Counted from the stretch's first letter, positions 15,622 to 25,136 are shown. The stretch is DNA of 32,974 nucleotides from Virgibacillus senegalensis (GCF_000821245.2 NZ_LN611425.1:558812-591785); one strand, 5' to 3'. Notes: generated by a model from the sequence alone, not told the origin. Numbers and translations are program-made.

Positions 15622-16788
15622 ATGCGCTATTTAACCGCCGGAGAATCACATGGCAAACAATTAACCACTATTATCGAAGGATTACCTGCCCAGCTTCCTT
15701 TAACACGGAAAAATATCAATGAATCTTTATTGCGTAGACAAAAAGGGCATGGCAGAGGTAAGCGGATGCAAATAGAAAAAGACCTGGTTGAAATAGCAGG
15801 CGGCGTGCGCCACGGGTATACCCTTGGTTCACCAATTGCGATGGTAATACATAATGACGATTTCAAACATTGGGAAGATATCATGGGAGAAGATCCGTTT
15901 CCAGAAGGACAAAAAATCCGCAGGACCGTAACAAGGCCAAGACCAGGACATGCTGATTTAAATGGTGCAATGAAGTATGGCCATAGAGACATAAGGAATG
16001 TGTTGGAGCGTTCTTCAGCCAGGGAAACAGCAGCAAGAGTAGCCGCTGGTGCAGTAGCAAAAACCCTGCTTGCCCAGTTGGATATCCATGTAGTCGGCTA
16101 TGTAAAAGAAATAGCTGGAATAGAAGCCAATGATAGACCAGGCATAACAATGGAAGAGCGAAAAAGAATTTCCGAGCAATCTCCTGTCCATTGTCTGGAT
16201 GATGAAGCAGGACGAAAAATGATGGATGCCATCGACGAGGCTAAAAAAGAAGGAGATTCGATTGGCGGCGTGTGTGAAGTCTATGTGGAAGGAATGCCTG
16301 CAGGTGTTGGTTCCTATGTCCATTATGACCGGAAACTAGACGGACGAATCGCTGGGAGCGTTGCCAGTATCAACGCCTTCAAAGGAGTTGAGTTCGGTAT
16401 CGGATTTGAAGCTGCAAGAAGGAATGGAAGTGAAGTGCACGATGAAATTGCCTGGGATCAGGAGAGAGGCTATTACCGTAAAACAAATCGGTTAGGAGGA
16501 TTTGAAGGCGGAATGACGACTGGCATGCCTATAGTAGTAAAAGGTGTAATGAAGCCTATTCCGACACTCTATAAACCACTTCAAAGTGTAGATATCGATA
16601 CCAAAGAGCCTTTCTCAGCCAGTATTGAGCGTTCCGATGCATGTGCAGTGCCGGCAGCTTCTGTGGTAATGGAACATGTAGTAGCGTTCGAGCTCGCAAA
16701 AGGCTTATTGGAACAGTTTCCGCATGACCAATTCCCAAAGCTGAAAGAAGCAATCGAAGCATACCGGGAAGAAATCAGGGGATTTTAA
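15622..16788 (+). CDS. aroC: Chorismate synthase
   Basis: The 388-residue enzyme converts 5-enolpyruvylshikimate 3-phosphate to chorismate using reduced FMN. Signatures are the N-terminal GESHGK (residues 7-12), [31 protein letters not shown] and [22 protein letters not shown] 15622 follows GGAGGT at good spacing. It is the first gene of a six-gene aromatic operon and corresponds to B. subtilis aroF. The downstream aroB starts directly at its stop codon. Confidence 0.97.
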   Translation: MRYLTAGESHGKQLTTIIEGLPAQLPLTRKNINESLLRRQKGHGRGKRMQIEKDLVEIAGGVRHGYTLGSPIAMVIHNDDFKHWEDIMGEDPFPEGQKIRRTVTRPRPGHADLNGAMKYGHRDIRNVLERSSARETAARVAAGAVAKTLLAQLDIHVVGYVKEIAGIEANDRPGITMEERKRISEQSPVHCLDDEAGRKMMDAIDEAKKEGDSIGGVCEVYVEGMPAGVGSYVHYDRKLDGRIAGSVASINAFKGVEFGIGFEAARRNGSEVHDEIAWDQERGYYRKTNRLGGFEGGMTTGMPIVVKGVMKPIPTLYKPLQSVDIDTKEPFSASIERSDACAVPAASVVMEHVVAFELAKGLLEQFPHDQFPKLKEAIEAYREEIRGF

Positions 16789-17868
16789 ATGAATTCTCTT
16801 ACCATTAAGACAGCTACCAATCACTATCAAGTACATATTGGGGAAAAAATCAGGCATAAACTAGCATCATTTCTTCCGAAAGATTACCGAACCATCATGA
16901 TTGTAACGGACAGCACAGTTGCTGATCTTTATTTAGAGGATGTAAAAGCTGCTTTTGGACTGGATCAACGCGTTTTCTCCTCGATTGTTCCTTCTGGAGA
17001 AGGATCCAAGAGCAAAGATGTTTATTTTGACTTAGTGACGGATTGCATTGACCGTCAGCTTGATCGCCAATCACTGATGATAGCGCTTGGCGGGGGAGTA
17101 GTTGGCGATTTGGCAGGATTTGTTGCAGCGACTTATATGCGGGGCATTGATTATATTCAAGTACCGACCACGATATTGGCCCATGACAGTAGTGTAGGTG
17201 GAAAGGTTGCTATCAATCATCCGGAAGGAAAAAACTTGATAGGAAGTTTTTATCCTCCTCAGGCAGTTATTTATGATGTCGAAACTCTGTACACGCTTTC
17301 CGAACAGGAAATCCGTTCAGGTTATGCAGAAGTGGTTAAACACGGGTTGATAAGTGATATAGATTACTTCGACCATGTTATTACCTATGGGGGAATCCAC
17401 AAGCTTTCCAGTTCGGTTTTGATGGATCACTTGCTCAGAGGCATAAGGGTTAAGGCCAAAATTGTCGAACAAGATGAGAAAGAAAGTGGAATAAGGCAGT
17501 TTTTGAATTTTGGCCATACCTTTGGTCATGCTCTCGAAGCTGAGCTCGGGTATGGAGCCATTACACATGGAGAGGCTGTAGCGATAGGAATGCTGTTTGC
17601 GATGAGAGTAAGCGAGGTTATCTATGGTAATAACCTTCCTATTAATAAACTGCATAGTTGGATGAAGAAAAACGGATATCCAATGGACTTAACCGATTTA
17701 GATACAACAAAGCTGATCAAACGAATGAAAATGGATAAAAAATCTAAAAACCAACGCATTCAGATGGTTTTGATGAAAAAGGTAGGACAGCTTGAAGTAC
17801 GAGAAGTAGATGATAAATTGCTGCTTGACATTGCCGATGATTTTTTAGGGGAGTTGGTGGGAAATTGA
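16789..17868 (+). CDS. aroB: 3-dehydroquinate synthase
   Basis: The 359-residue NAD- and zinc-dependent enzyme closes DAHP to 3-dehydroquinate, step 2 of the shikimate pathway. The GGGVVGDLAGFVAATYMRG block binds NAD, and the zinc ligands are likely E181 (SGYAEVVKHG), H243 (NFGHTFGH) and H260 (THGEAVAIGM). ATG 16789 abuts the aroC stop, with CAGGGGAT inside aroC as ribosome-binding site. Its stop overlaps the TTG of aroH. Confidence 0.97.
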   Translation: MNSLTIKTATNHYQVHIGEKIRHKLASFLPKDYRTIMIVTDSTVADLYLEDVKAAFGLDQRVFSSIVPSGEGSKSKDVYFDLVTDCIDRQLDRQSLMIALGGGVVGDLAGFVAATYMRGIDYIQVPTTILAHDSSVGGKVAINHPEGKNLIGSFYPPQAVIYDVETLYTLSEQEIRSGYAEVVKHGLISDIDYFDHVITYGGIHKLSSSVLMDHLLRGIRVKAKIVEQDEKESGIRQFLNFGHTFGHALEAELGYGAITHGEAVAIGMLFAMRVSEVIYGNNLPINKLHSWMKKNGYPMDLTDLDTTKLIKRMKMDKKSKNQRIQMVLMKKVGQLEVREVDDKLLLDIADDFLGELVGN

Positions 17869-18227
17869 TTAGAGGAATAAGAGGAGCCACGACTGTTTCG
17901 AAAAATGACGCCGAAGAAATAATTTCAAATACGAAGGAGCTCGTGATCGAAATGGCGAAAGCCAATGAAATTTCGCCGGAGGACATTGCGACTGTGTTGA
18001 TCTCTGCCACAGACGACATCAATGCCGGATTTCCAGCCAAAAGCCTTCGGGAAATCGACGGCTGGAAGTACGTACCTGTCATGTGTATGAAAGAAATAGA
18101 AGTTCCGAATAGTCTGCCGAAATGCATCCGTGTTATGATGACAGTTAACAGTAATGCACGGCAGGAGGATGTCCGGCATATCTATCATAACCAGGCGGTG
18201 CAGCTAAGACCAGACTTGTTGCGTTAG
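17865..18227 (+). CDS. aroH: Monofunctional chorismate mutase, AroH class
   Basis: The 120-residue protein matches the trimeric AroH-type chorismate mutase of B. subtilis (127 residues), which turns chorismate into prephenate. Active-site residues are conserved: R6 in IRGIRGATT, C74, E77 and R89 in KCIRVMMTV. The C-terminal tail is seven residues shorter, ending QLRPDLLR. TTG 17865 overlaps the aroB stop by four bases and gives the conserved MIRGIRGATTV start. In B. subtilis trpEDCFBA follows; here only 15 bases with a ribosome-binding site separate it from hisC. Confidence 0.96.
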   Translation: MIRGIRGATTVSKNDAEEIISNTKELVIEMAKANEISPEDIATVLISATDDINAGFPAKSLREIDGWKYVPVMCMKEIEVPNSLPKCIRVMMTVNSNARQEDVRHIYHNQAVQLRPDLLR

Positions 18228-18242
18228 AGAGGAGACGGAATA

Positions 18243-19349
18243 ATGTTAGCAAAAGAAGTATTCAAAGGGATGGCACCTTATAAACCCGGTAAACAAATTG
18301 AAGATGTTAAGGCGGAATATGGACTTGAGAAAATAACCAAGCTAGCTTCCAATGAAAACCCGTTTGGCTTCTCCCCAAAGGTTGAGCAGGCTTTACCTGA
18401 ATTGATCAAAAACTTGGAAGTCTATCCAGATGGTTACTCTACGGTTTTGCGTACTAAACTGGCGCAAAAACTTGGCGTTGATGGGGAACAATTGATTTTT
18501 GGTTGTGGTTCTGACGAGGTCGTGGAAATCATTAGCCGAACCTATTTGGATGAAGGCACAAACACGGTAATGGCTCATCCTACTTTCCCTCAATATAAAC
18601 ACAATGCATTGATTGAAGGAGCTGAAATCAGGGAGGTTCCCTTAATCGATGGTTATCATGACTTAGAGGGAATGTTGAATCAGGTTGATGATCAGACAAA
18701 CATTTTATGGTTATGTTCTCCGAATAATCCGACCGGTGCTCTGATCGGACAAAACGATTTCAGATATGTGATGGAAAATTGCTCGAAACACGTTTTGGTC
18801 GTAGTAGATGAAGCTTACTATGAATATATCGAGACGGAGGATGCACCTGACACAGTAAAAGCATTGGAAGAATACCCCAACCTGATCGTCCTCAGGACCT
18901 TTTCCAAGGCTTATGGTCTTGCGGGTTTACGAATCGGATATGGTATTGCCAGCAAAGAGATTGCAACACTTCTCAATATTACCCGCGGACCTTTTAATAC
19001 AACATCCGCCGCACAAAAAGCAGCGCTGCTTGCATTGGAGGATGAAGCATTTTTACAAGATTCCGTAACTACCAATATCGAAAATAAACATCAGTTTATG
19101 AAATTCTGCGACAAAGAGGGATTGAGTTATTATGATTCAGAGACCAATTTCCTTTTCGTCCAATTGCCTGTCAGTGGTGATGAAATGTTTGAATATTTGC
19201 TTAGTAAAGGGTTCATTGTCCGGTCCGGCGATGCCTTGGGGCATCCAAATGGAATTCGGGTCACCATTGGAAAGCTTGAAGATATGAAAGAACTCGAATT
19301 ATATATAAGTGAGTATCTTGCTTCCTTAAAAGAAGGGAAGTTACAGTGA
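18243..19349 (+). CDS. hisC: Histidinol-phosphate / aromatic aminotransferase
   Basis: The 368-residue PLP-dependent aminotransferase (class I/II) catalyses histidinol-phosphate formation and, in Bacilli, also transamination to tyrosine and phenylalanine, which explains its place in an aromatic operon. K222 in TFSKAYGLAGLRIGY forms the Schiff base; ASNENPFG near the N-terminus, CSPNNPTG and VDEAYYEY are family blocks. ATG 18243 follows AGAGGAG. Its stop overlaps the tyrA GTG. Confidence 0.95.
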   Translation: MLAKEVFKGMAPYKPGKQIEDVKAEYGLEKITKLASNENPFGFSPKVEQALPELIKNLEVYPDGYSTVLRTKLAQKLGVDGEQLIFGCGSDEVVEIISRTYLDEGTNTVMAHPTFPQYKHNALIEGAEIREVPLIDGYHDLEGMLNQVDDQTNILWLCSPNNPTGALIGQNDFRYVMENCSKHVLVVVDEAYYEYIETEDAPDTVKALEEYPNLIVLRTFSKAYGLAGLRIGYGIASKEIATLLNITRGPFNTTSAAQKAALLALEDEAFLQDSVTTNIENKHQFMKFCDKEGLSYYDSETNFLFVQLPVSGDEMFEYLLSKGFIVRSGDALGHPNGIRVTIGKLEDMKELELYISEYLASLKEGKLQ

Positions 19350-20446
19350 AAAAAACGGTCTTGATCGCCGGTCTTGGATTGATCGGCGGTTCTATCGCAT
19401 TAACCATCAAACAAACTGGAAAACACCATATGATAGGCTATGATATCAATCCTGCAGTGTTGGAATATTGTTTAATGAATGAAATCATCGACGAAGGAAT
19501 GAGTGATTTCCGCAAGGCGGTGGTCAAGGCGGATTTTGCGATATTGGCAGCTCCGGTATCGAAAACGGTTGATCTCATTCAGCAGCTCGATACGATTGAT
19601 TTAGATAAAACATTGATTGTTTCGGATGTTTCTTCTGTAAAACAACCGATTATGAAGGCGGCCCAATCTCTTGAATCCCCGAATATCCAGTTTATTGGTG
19701 GTCATCCGATGGCTGGGTCTCATAAGAAAGGGATAGAGGCAGCAAAAGTACATTTGTTTGAAAATGCTATTTATGTCCTGTCTCCAATGTATAATTGTAC
19801 CGATGAATCAATTGAAGAATTAAAGGGTTTGTTGCAGGGAACAAAAAGTAATTTCATTACCTTAGATCCGGTGGAGCATGATGAAATGACGAGTGTGATA
19901 TCGCACTTCCCCCATTTGATCGCTTCTTCGCTGGTACATCAGGCGAAAAATTGGCAGGAAACCCACCCGTATATACCGAAACTTGCCGCTGGTGGTTTCC
20001 GCGATATAACCCGCATAGCATCCAGCAATCCTGACATGTGGCAGGACATATTTTTTCATAATAGAAAAGGGATGGCTGGATTATTGGAGGACTGGATATC
20101 GGAAATGAGTTCCTTAAAGGACCTGTTGGTAAATGGGGATCGGGAGACGATGTATCATTATTTAGAGCAGGCCAAGATATACAGGGATGGACTGGCTCCA
20201 AAGAAAAAGGGGGCAATTCCCGCCTTTTACGATCTGTACGTCGACATACACGACCAGCCTGGAGCATTGCTGAAGGTGGTAGAATTGTTGGCTGCCAACC
20301 AAATCAGTATTAATAATATTGAAATTTTGGAGATCCGCGAAGGAATTACCGGTGTTCTTCGATTAAGTTTTCCAGACAAAAAGTCCCAGCAGGACAGCGA
20401 ACAGATTTTATCCGGCAAAGGATATGAAACAACCATTCAAGAATAA
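19346..20446 (+). CDS. tyrA: Prephenate dehydrogenase with ACT domain
   Basis: The 366-residue protein oxidatively decarboxylates prephenate to 4-hydroxyphenylpyruvate for tyrosine. The NAD-binding motif GLGLIGGS is at residues 9-16; GGHPMAGSHKKGIEAAK and SHFPHLIASSLV belong to the TyrA catalytic domain. About residues 296-366 form an ACT domain (VDIHDQPGALLKVVELLA), the usual site of feedback control by amino acids. GTG 19346 overlaps the hisC stop. Confidence 0.96.
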   Translation: MKKTVLIAGLGLIGGSIALTIKQTGKHHMIGYDINPAVLEYCLMNEIIDEGMSDFRKAVVKADFAILAAPVSKTVDLIQQLDTIDLDKTLIVSDVSSVKQPIMKAAQSLESPNIQFIGGHPMAGSHKKGIEAAKVHLFENAIYVLSPMYNCTDESIEELKGLLQGTKSNFITLDPVEHDEMTSVISHFPHLIASSLVHQAKNWQETHPYIPKLAAGGFRDITRIASSNPDMWQDIFFHNRKGMAGLLEDWISEMSSLKDLLVNGDRETMYHYLEQAKIYRDGLAPKKKGAIPAFYDLYVDIHDQPGALLKVVELLAANQISINNIEILEIREGITGVLRLSFPDKKSQQDSEQILSGKGYETTIQE

Positions 20447-20460
20447 AAGGAGAAAAGAAA

Positions 20461-21759
20461 ATGGCGAAGCGAACATTCCATCCGGTTAACTCTCCTCTCA
20501 CTGGAGAATTAACGGTTCCAGGCGATAAATCTATTTCCCATCGTGCTGTGATTTTCGGGTCTCTGGCCGAAGGGACTACAGAGATCACACACTTTTTACA
20601 TGGAGAAGACTGTTTACGGACCATTGATGCTTTTCGTGCGATGGGTGTGCAAATAGAAGTGAACGAGGAAAAAATCATTGTACATGGAAAAGGAGCAAGT
20701 GCGCTCGAAGAACCTTCCCGGCCCATTAACTTAGGTAATTCCGGAACGACAGCCCGGTTATTGTTGGGAGTCCTGGCTGGTTTGCCGCATCATTTTGTTT
20801 TATATGGGGATGAATCCTTATCCAGGCGCCCGATGGATCGAGTAACGGTGCCATTGCGACAGATGGGAGCTGAAATTGACGGAAGATCCGATGGAAAGTT
20901 GCTGCCCCTGGCAATCAGAGGAGGGCAGCTGCAGCCGATCTCCTTTGAGCCGCCTGTTAAAAGTGCGCAGGTTAAATCCTGTGTTCTTTTGGCAGGCCTC
21001 CTTGCAGATGGCCAGACGGTCATAACCGAGAAAACTCCGACTCGAAATCATACGGAAACCATGCTGGAAGGGTTCGGTGCAAAGCTCGACATCCAGGGTG
21101 ACGTGATATCGATAAACGGGAAACAAGCACTAAAAGGTACCAATGTGGAAGTGCCAGGCGATATCTCTTCTGCCGCTTTCTTTGCAGCTGCGGCTGCGTT
21201 AGTGCCAGGTAGCTCGCTTCTTTTGAAGCGGGTAGGTTTAAATCCGACTAGAACGGGGATCCTTGAAGTTCTTAAAAACATGGGGGTTAATTTAACCATC
21301 CTTAATGAGGAAGTGAAGGGTGGAGAGGCCTTAGGTGATATCCAAATCGATTATGCCCCGCTTAAAGGCACGATTATCGCGGGAGATTTAGTTCCGCGTC
21401 TGATAGATGAATTGCCCATCGTTGCCTTACTAGCTACCCAGGCAGAAGGTGAAACACGAATTCGTGATGCGGAGGAATTAAGGTACAAAGAAACAGACAG
21501 AATTGCTGCGGTCACCAATACGCTTAAAGCGTTGGGCGCAACGGTGAAACCTACAGAGGATGGCATGATCATTCAAGGGAAAACCCCTTTGCGAGGGGGT
21601 AACACAGATTCATTTGGGGATCACAGGATCGGCATGATGGCTGCTATTGCCTCTTTGATAACGGAAGGGGAGGTAACGTTGACGAATCCCGACTGTATCA
21701 ATATTTCTTACCCTGCATTTTTTAATCATCTGGAAAAAGTCACTGCCGTTCATTCATAG
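20461..21759 (+). CDS. aroA: 3-phosphoshikimate 1-carboxyvinyltransferase (EPSP synthase)
   Basis: The 432-residue enzyme joins phosphoenolpyruvate to shikimate 3-phosphate. Motifs are VPGDKSISHRAVIFGSLA (about residues 20-37), NLGNSGTTARLLLG, SRRPMDRV and the C-terminal SFGDHRIGM. The overall layout is that of two six-fold pseudo-symmetric domains. ATG 20461 follows AAAGGAG. It is equivalent to B. subtilis aroE and the last recognised aromatic gene of the operon. No terminator hairpin is evident in the 52 bases before the next gene, so read-through into it is likely. Confidence 0.97.
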   Translation: MAKRTFHPVNSPLTGELTVPGDKSISHRAVIFGSLAEGTTEITHFLHGEDCLRTIDAFRAMGVQIEVNEEKIIVHGKGASALEEPSRPINLGNSGTTARLLLGVLAGLPHHFVLYGDESLSRRPMDRVTVPLRQMGAEIDGRSDGKLLPLAIRGGQLQPISFEPPVKSAQVKSCVLLAGLLADGQTVITEKTPTRNHTETMLEGFGAKLDIQGDVISINGKQALKGTNVEVPGDISSAAFFAAAAALVPGSSLLLKRVGLNPTRTGILEVLKNMGVNLTILNEEVKGGEALGDIQIDYAPLKGTIIAGDLVPRLIDELPIVALLATQAEGETRIRDAEELRYKETDRIAAVTNTLKALGATVKPTEDGMIIQGKTPLRGGNTDSFGDHRIGMMAAIASLITEGEVTLTNPDCINISYPAFFNHLEKVTAVHS

Positions 21760-21811
21760 TTGTCCATCATCCCTCATAGTTTGTATAAATCCTGCAAGGA
21801 GGCATACATGC

Positions 21812-22687
21812 ATGGGGGTTTATTATTTTTTTAACGAACGTGTTTTTGACGAAGATGGATGGAAGTCGAAGAGTTTGATAGTGGAAAACGGAAAATTCAC
21901 CCGCCGGCTTATCGACAAGGGTGCAGCCAAAGAAATGGAAACGAAGCAATTTTGGGTTGGTCCTGGAAAAGTCTACTTGGATATAGAAGAACCTGTTTAT
22001 CAACAAGCATCACCGGAAATGACAATAAAAAAGTTTATTTATCGAGGATGTACACTGCTGCTTTGTCAATTGCAAATTTACAGTCATAGTGATTATAAAA
22101 GAAGGTTTTTTTCATTCCAGGATCAGTTGGCTGATTTTCCGATTGATTACATGATTGTCCCAAGGGTACCTTTGTCCCAGTTACGCCCAGATATGGTGCG
22201 TTTTTTTGGAAGGCAGAAAGTGCCTTTTATATTAGCCGTTCCGCATGTCGGCTTGGAATGGGATGCAGTGAAATGGGAATGGATCCAGCAAGCCCAAAGC
22301 CTTACCAAAATACCGCTCTTTCTTCTTTCTACCACCAACCGTAATAGCCGGCAGCTTTCCGTTCATTGGAATGGTATAGATCCAAAACTCGATATTACGG
22401 TTGTGGAGCAGAAAGATCTAGCGCTTCCTTTACCTAAAAAACTGTTAAGAAAGACAGGAATTTCCCCATATAAAGGCGAAATATTACCCCATGCCAGCGC
22501 AGATTATAATCTATTCCTTCTGAAAGAAATCCAATCCATTGATGAACCGTCCAATTTCAGATATCATAAAGCTATTCCTGAGGTTACAGTGGCCAAAGGA
22601 AAAGTAATCAAAGTAAACCACGTAGTTAAATGTCTGGAAGGGAATGGCGTATATAACCATGTTTCCATTCCGGGGCATTTTGTATAA
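21812..22687 (+). CDS. Unrecognised protein, possible amidohydrolase-like pseudoenzyme
   Basis: I do not recognise this 291-residue soluble protein. The start ATG 21812 is supported by AAGGAGG (21796-21802); the ATG at 21808 is out of frame. Features suggest the amidohydrolase/dihydroorotase architecture without its active site: an N-terminal beta-rich part with LIVENGKF and VGPGKVYLDIE (compare the usual VIKNGKI and MPGxIDxHxH), a TIKKFIYRGCTLLL segment like the GVTT strand, IDYMIVPRVPL, and a C-terminal beta part GKVIKVNHVV closing with GVYNHVSIPGHFV. The metal-binding HxH is replaced by YLDIE. This is inference from pattern only. It sits between aroA and ypiA and may be co-transcribed with the aro operon. 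Confidence 0.7.
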   Translation: MGVYYFFNERVFDEDGWKSKSLIVENGKFTRRLIDKGAAKEMETKQFWVGPGKVYLDIEEPVYQQASPEMTIKKFIYRGCTLLLCQLQIYSHSDYKRRFFSFQDQLADFPIDYMIVPRVPLSQLRPDMVRFFGRQKVPFILAVPHVGLEWDAVKWEWIQQAQSLTKIPLFLLSTTNRNSRQLSVHWNGIDPKLDITVVEQKDLALPLPKKLLRKTGISPYKGEILPHASADYNLFLLKEIQSIDEPSNFRYHKAIPEVTVAKGKVIKVNHVVKCLEGNGVYNHVSIPGHFV

Positions 22688-22721
22688 ATGGGTGGGCAGT
22701 ATTGAGAAAGGATGTCCTAGG

Positions 22722-23984
22722 TTGCAAGAAATTCATGAAGCAATAAAACTGATGGAACAAAATAAAACAGAAGAAGCGATCGAAAGACTGGAAACATACC
22801 TTCCCCTTGCAAATGAAGAGGAAAAATATACAATTGGTGAACTTTATATGCAATGGGGGATGCTGGAGGAAGCAAAATATATTTTTCAGGCACTATCCGA
22901 TCAGTATCCCAATGAAGCCGAACTGAAAATCCTGCTGGCTGAAATCCACACCGATCTGGACGAAGATGAGGAAGCAATAGACGTGTTGAACAGATTTTCT
23001 CCGGAGGACGAGGAATACATGGAATCACTTGTGCAACTGGCGGACTTATACCAAGCGCAAGGTCTGTATGAGGTGTCTGAACAAAAATTGCTGGAAGCCA
23101 AAAACTTTGACCCTTCTGAGCCGGTAATCGATTTTGCGCTGGGGGAGTTGGCTTTTTCTACCGGAGAATATCAAAAATCGATTCCCTATTATGAGAAAGT
23201 GGCGGAGGTGCAGCCGATCCTTGGTGATATCGAAATTGCTGCCAGACTTGCAGAGGCTTATGCAGCAACCGGAGAATTTGAAAAAGCAATCGATTATTAT
23301 CAAGGAATGGAAAGCGAAAATCCCGACAATTTATTTAAATATGGATTCACTGCATATAGGGCTGAACGGCCTGATATTGCGATAAAGGTTTGGGAGCAAT
23401 TGATAAAAAGCGACCCTTATTACCAGTCTGTCTATTTGTATTTAGCTCAAACTTATGAGGACGAGGGAATGCTTGAAGAGGCTTATGAAACTGCCAAGAA
23501 AGGGTTGCAAGCAGATGAATTCAATAAAGAGCTTTACCATCTGGCAGGAGTGCTTGCACATAAGTTGGGACATCAGGTAGAAGGATATAAACTTGTCGAA
23601 GAAGCAGTAGCTATGGATCCAGGGTTCAAAGAAGCAGTTTTGTTTTTAATCGAAACATATAAAGAAGGCGGAGATTACGAAGCGATCGTTGAGCTGTTGA
23701 CTGGGCTGATCGATAATGGGGAAGAGGATGCCAATTACAACTGGGAACTTGCAAGGGCTTATCAGGAGACAGAATCCTATCAAGATGCATTAATTCAATA
23801 TCAAACCGCATATAATAGCTTTACAGAAGACTCAGATTTCCTCAAAGAATACGGATATTTTCTTGTGGAAGAAGGGAGGACGCAGGAAGCCAAAGAAGTG
23901 TTTGCCAAGTATCTTCAATTGGAGCCAAGTGATACAGAAATCGAGGAATATCTCAGCCGTTTGAACGATACGGAGGAATTTTAA
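22722..23984 (+). CDS. ypiA: TPR-repeat protein YpiA
   Basis: The 420-residue acidic protein is built from tandem tetratricopeptide repeats along nearly its whole length, with typical units such as YQKSIPYYEKVAEVQP and FEKAIDYYQGMESENP. Size and start resemble B. subtilis YpiA (423 residues). TPR arrays bind partner proteins; the partner is unknown. I chose TTG 22722 with AAAGGA (22707-22712) because it gives MQEIHEAIKLMEQ, like the family; upstream in-frame codons run into the preceding gene. The gap to the preceding stop is 34 bases. ypiB follows after 29 bases, likely in the same transcript. Confidence 0.93.
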   Translation: MQEIHEAIKLMEQNKTEEAIERLETYLPLANEEEKYTIGELYMQWGMLEEAKYIFQALSDQYPNEAELKILLAEIHTDLDEDEEAIDVLNRFSPEDEEYMESLVQLADLYQAQGLYEVSEQKLLEAKNFDPSEPVIDFALGELAFSTGEYQKSIPYYEKVAEVQPILGDIEIAARLAEAYAATGEFEKAIDYYQGMESENPDNLFKYGFTAYRAERPDIAIKVWEQLIKSDPYYQSVYLYLAQTYEDEGMLEEAYETAKKGLQADEFNKELYHLAGVLAHKLGHQVEGYKLVEEAVAMDPGFKEAVLFLIETYKEGGDYEAIVELLTGLIDNGEEDANYNWELARAYQETESYQDALIQYQTAYNSFTEDSDFLKEYGYFLVEEGRTQEAKEVFAKYLQLEPSDTEIEEYLSRLNDTEEF

Positions 23985-24013
23985 CTCTCTTTAAGAAGGA
24001 GGGAGCACTTGCG

Positions 24014-24574
24014 TTGAACACGCCTATTTCTATAAAGGATAAAAAAGAGTTTATCCGCTGGTTTTTACGTAACTATCAGTTGAAAAGACGAGAAAGCGTA
24101 TGGATATTAAATTATTTAATCAATCATGAAAACCTATTAGAGAGAGTCCATTTTATCAGGGAGGCAAGGTATTGTCCACGGGGGATTGTCATCTCTACCT
24201 TCTGCTCTGAGGAAGCTCCCTTTCGTTTTTATAAAAATCATATTGTCACGACAGATGCAGAAAAATCTTTTCATGATATCAGGCTGAACCGAAAAGACCC
24301 TGTCTACATCCAACTCAATTTTAAAAATGCGAACCAATCTGCATCCTATGTTGCGGTTTTGGAAGACAATCCCTATCTCCCAGATGACTATTTTATTACG
24401 AAAAAAGACCGGCTCGCGGCGAGGAATTTGCTGGATAAGTCCATTTATGATAATCAGAAACAGAGATTACAATCCCAAATAGACTTAGCATTGGACAATC
24501 GAGATCAAAGGACGTTTAGCAGGTTGATTAAGGAACTGAAGGAACTGGAACAAAGATTCTCTCGATTAGAGTAA
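24014..24574 (+). CDS. ypiB: YpiB-family protein (UPF0302 with IDEAL domain)
   Basis: The 186-residue soluble protein agrees in size with B. subtilis YpiB (179). The N-terminal part (about residues 1-110) carries the UPF0302 block KKEFIRWFLRNYQLKRRESVWIL and CPRGIVIST; the C-terminal helix with LQSQIDLALDNRDQRTFSRL is an IDEAL domain, a short helix found in several Firmicute proteins. The biochemical function is unknown. TTG 24014 is used, with AGAAGGAGGG (23994-24003). A good terminator follows. Confidence 0.92.
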   Translation: MNTPISIKDKKEFIRWFLRNYQLKRRESVWILNYLINHENLLERVHFIREARYCPRGIVISTFCSEEAPFRFYKNHIVTTDAEKSFHDIRLNRKDPVYIQLNFKNANQSASYVAVLEDNPYLPDDYFITKKDRLAARNLLDKSIYDNQKQRLQSQIDLALDNRDQRTFSRLIKELKELEQRFSRLE

Positions 24575-24585
24575 GAATTGGATAT

Positions 24586-24629
24586 AAAGAGCGAATTTCA
24601 CTTTTTTAAGATGAAATTCGTTCTTTTTT
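24586..24629 (+). terminator. Intrinsic terminator after ypiB
   Basis: 15-bp stem AAAGAGCGAATTTCA (24586-24600) / TGAAATTCGTTCTTT (24612-24626) with a single G.T pair, 11-base loop, then TTT. Confidence 0.92.
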
Positions 24630-24675
24630 ATGATAATTTTATTAAAGTGACAAAGAATAGGAAAGGTGACAGCCG

Positions 24676-25134
24676 ATGCAATGGAACAAACAAGATGTGG
24701 GACAGTATTTTACAGCAGAAGAGTACATTGATACGTTACTCGTTCCTTTGATGCCTGTAACGTTTACAAATCAGCAGGAAATGAAAAAGAGTGCTGCCCA
24801 GTTAGAAACAGCTACTATTTTTGTTAAAGAAATGGAAAAGGAATTTAAAGGCAGGATTTTTTTAATGCCATCCTATCACTACATGGCTTCGCAAGATTTA
24901 AGTGAGGAAGTATCCAGACTTAATGACTGGACGGAAAAGGCCAGTGAACGCCCGTTTAGGCACATATTCTATTTTAGCTTTGATCCACATTGGAAGAAAC
25001 AAGAGCGAAACTTAAATGGTAATTTGTTATGGCTTCCGGCCATCCAGTCAGAGGACATCCAATCCAAAGAAACACAAACAATTCTCAAAAATCAAATCAA
25101 TCAACTAACCGACCTAATCAAAACCTATTGGTAG
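24676..25134 (+). CDS. ypiF: YpiF-family protein (DUF2487)
   Basis: The 152-residue soluble protein opens MQWNKQDVGQYFTAEEYIDT and contains TLLVPLMPVTF and HIFYFSFDPHW, as in B. subtilis YpiF, which belongs to DUF2487; its function is unknown. ATG 24676 follows AAAGGTGAC. It is separated from ypiB by a terminator and from qcrA by the tandem repeats, so it is a single transcription unit here. In B. subtilis it sits immediately before qcrA. Confidence 0.88.
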   Translation: MQWNKQDVGQYFTAEEYIDTLLVPLMPVTFTNQQEMKKSAAQLETATIFVKEMEKEFKGRIFLMPSYHYMASQDLSEEVSRLNDWTEKASERPFRHIFYFSFDPHWKKQERNLNGNLLWLPAIQSEDIQSKETQTILKNQINQLTDLIKTYW

Positions 25135-25136
25135 TG

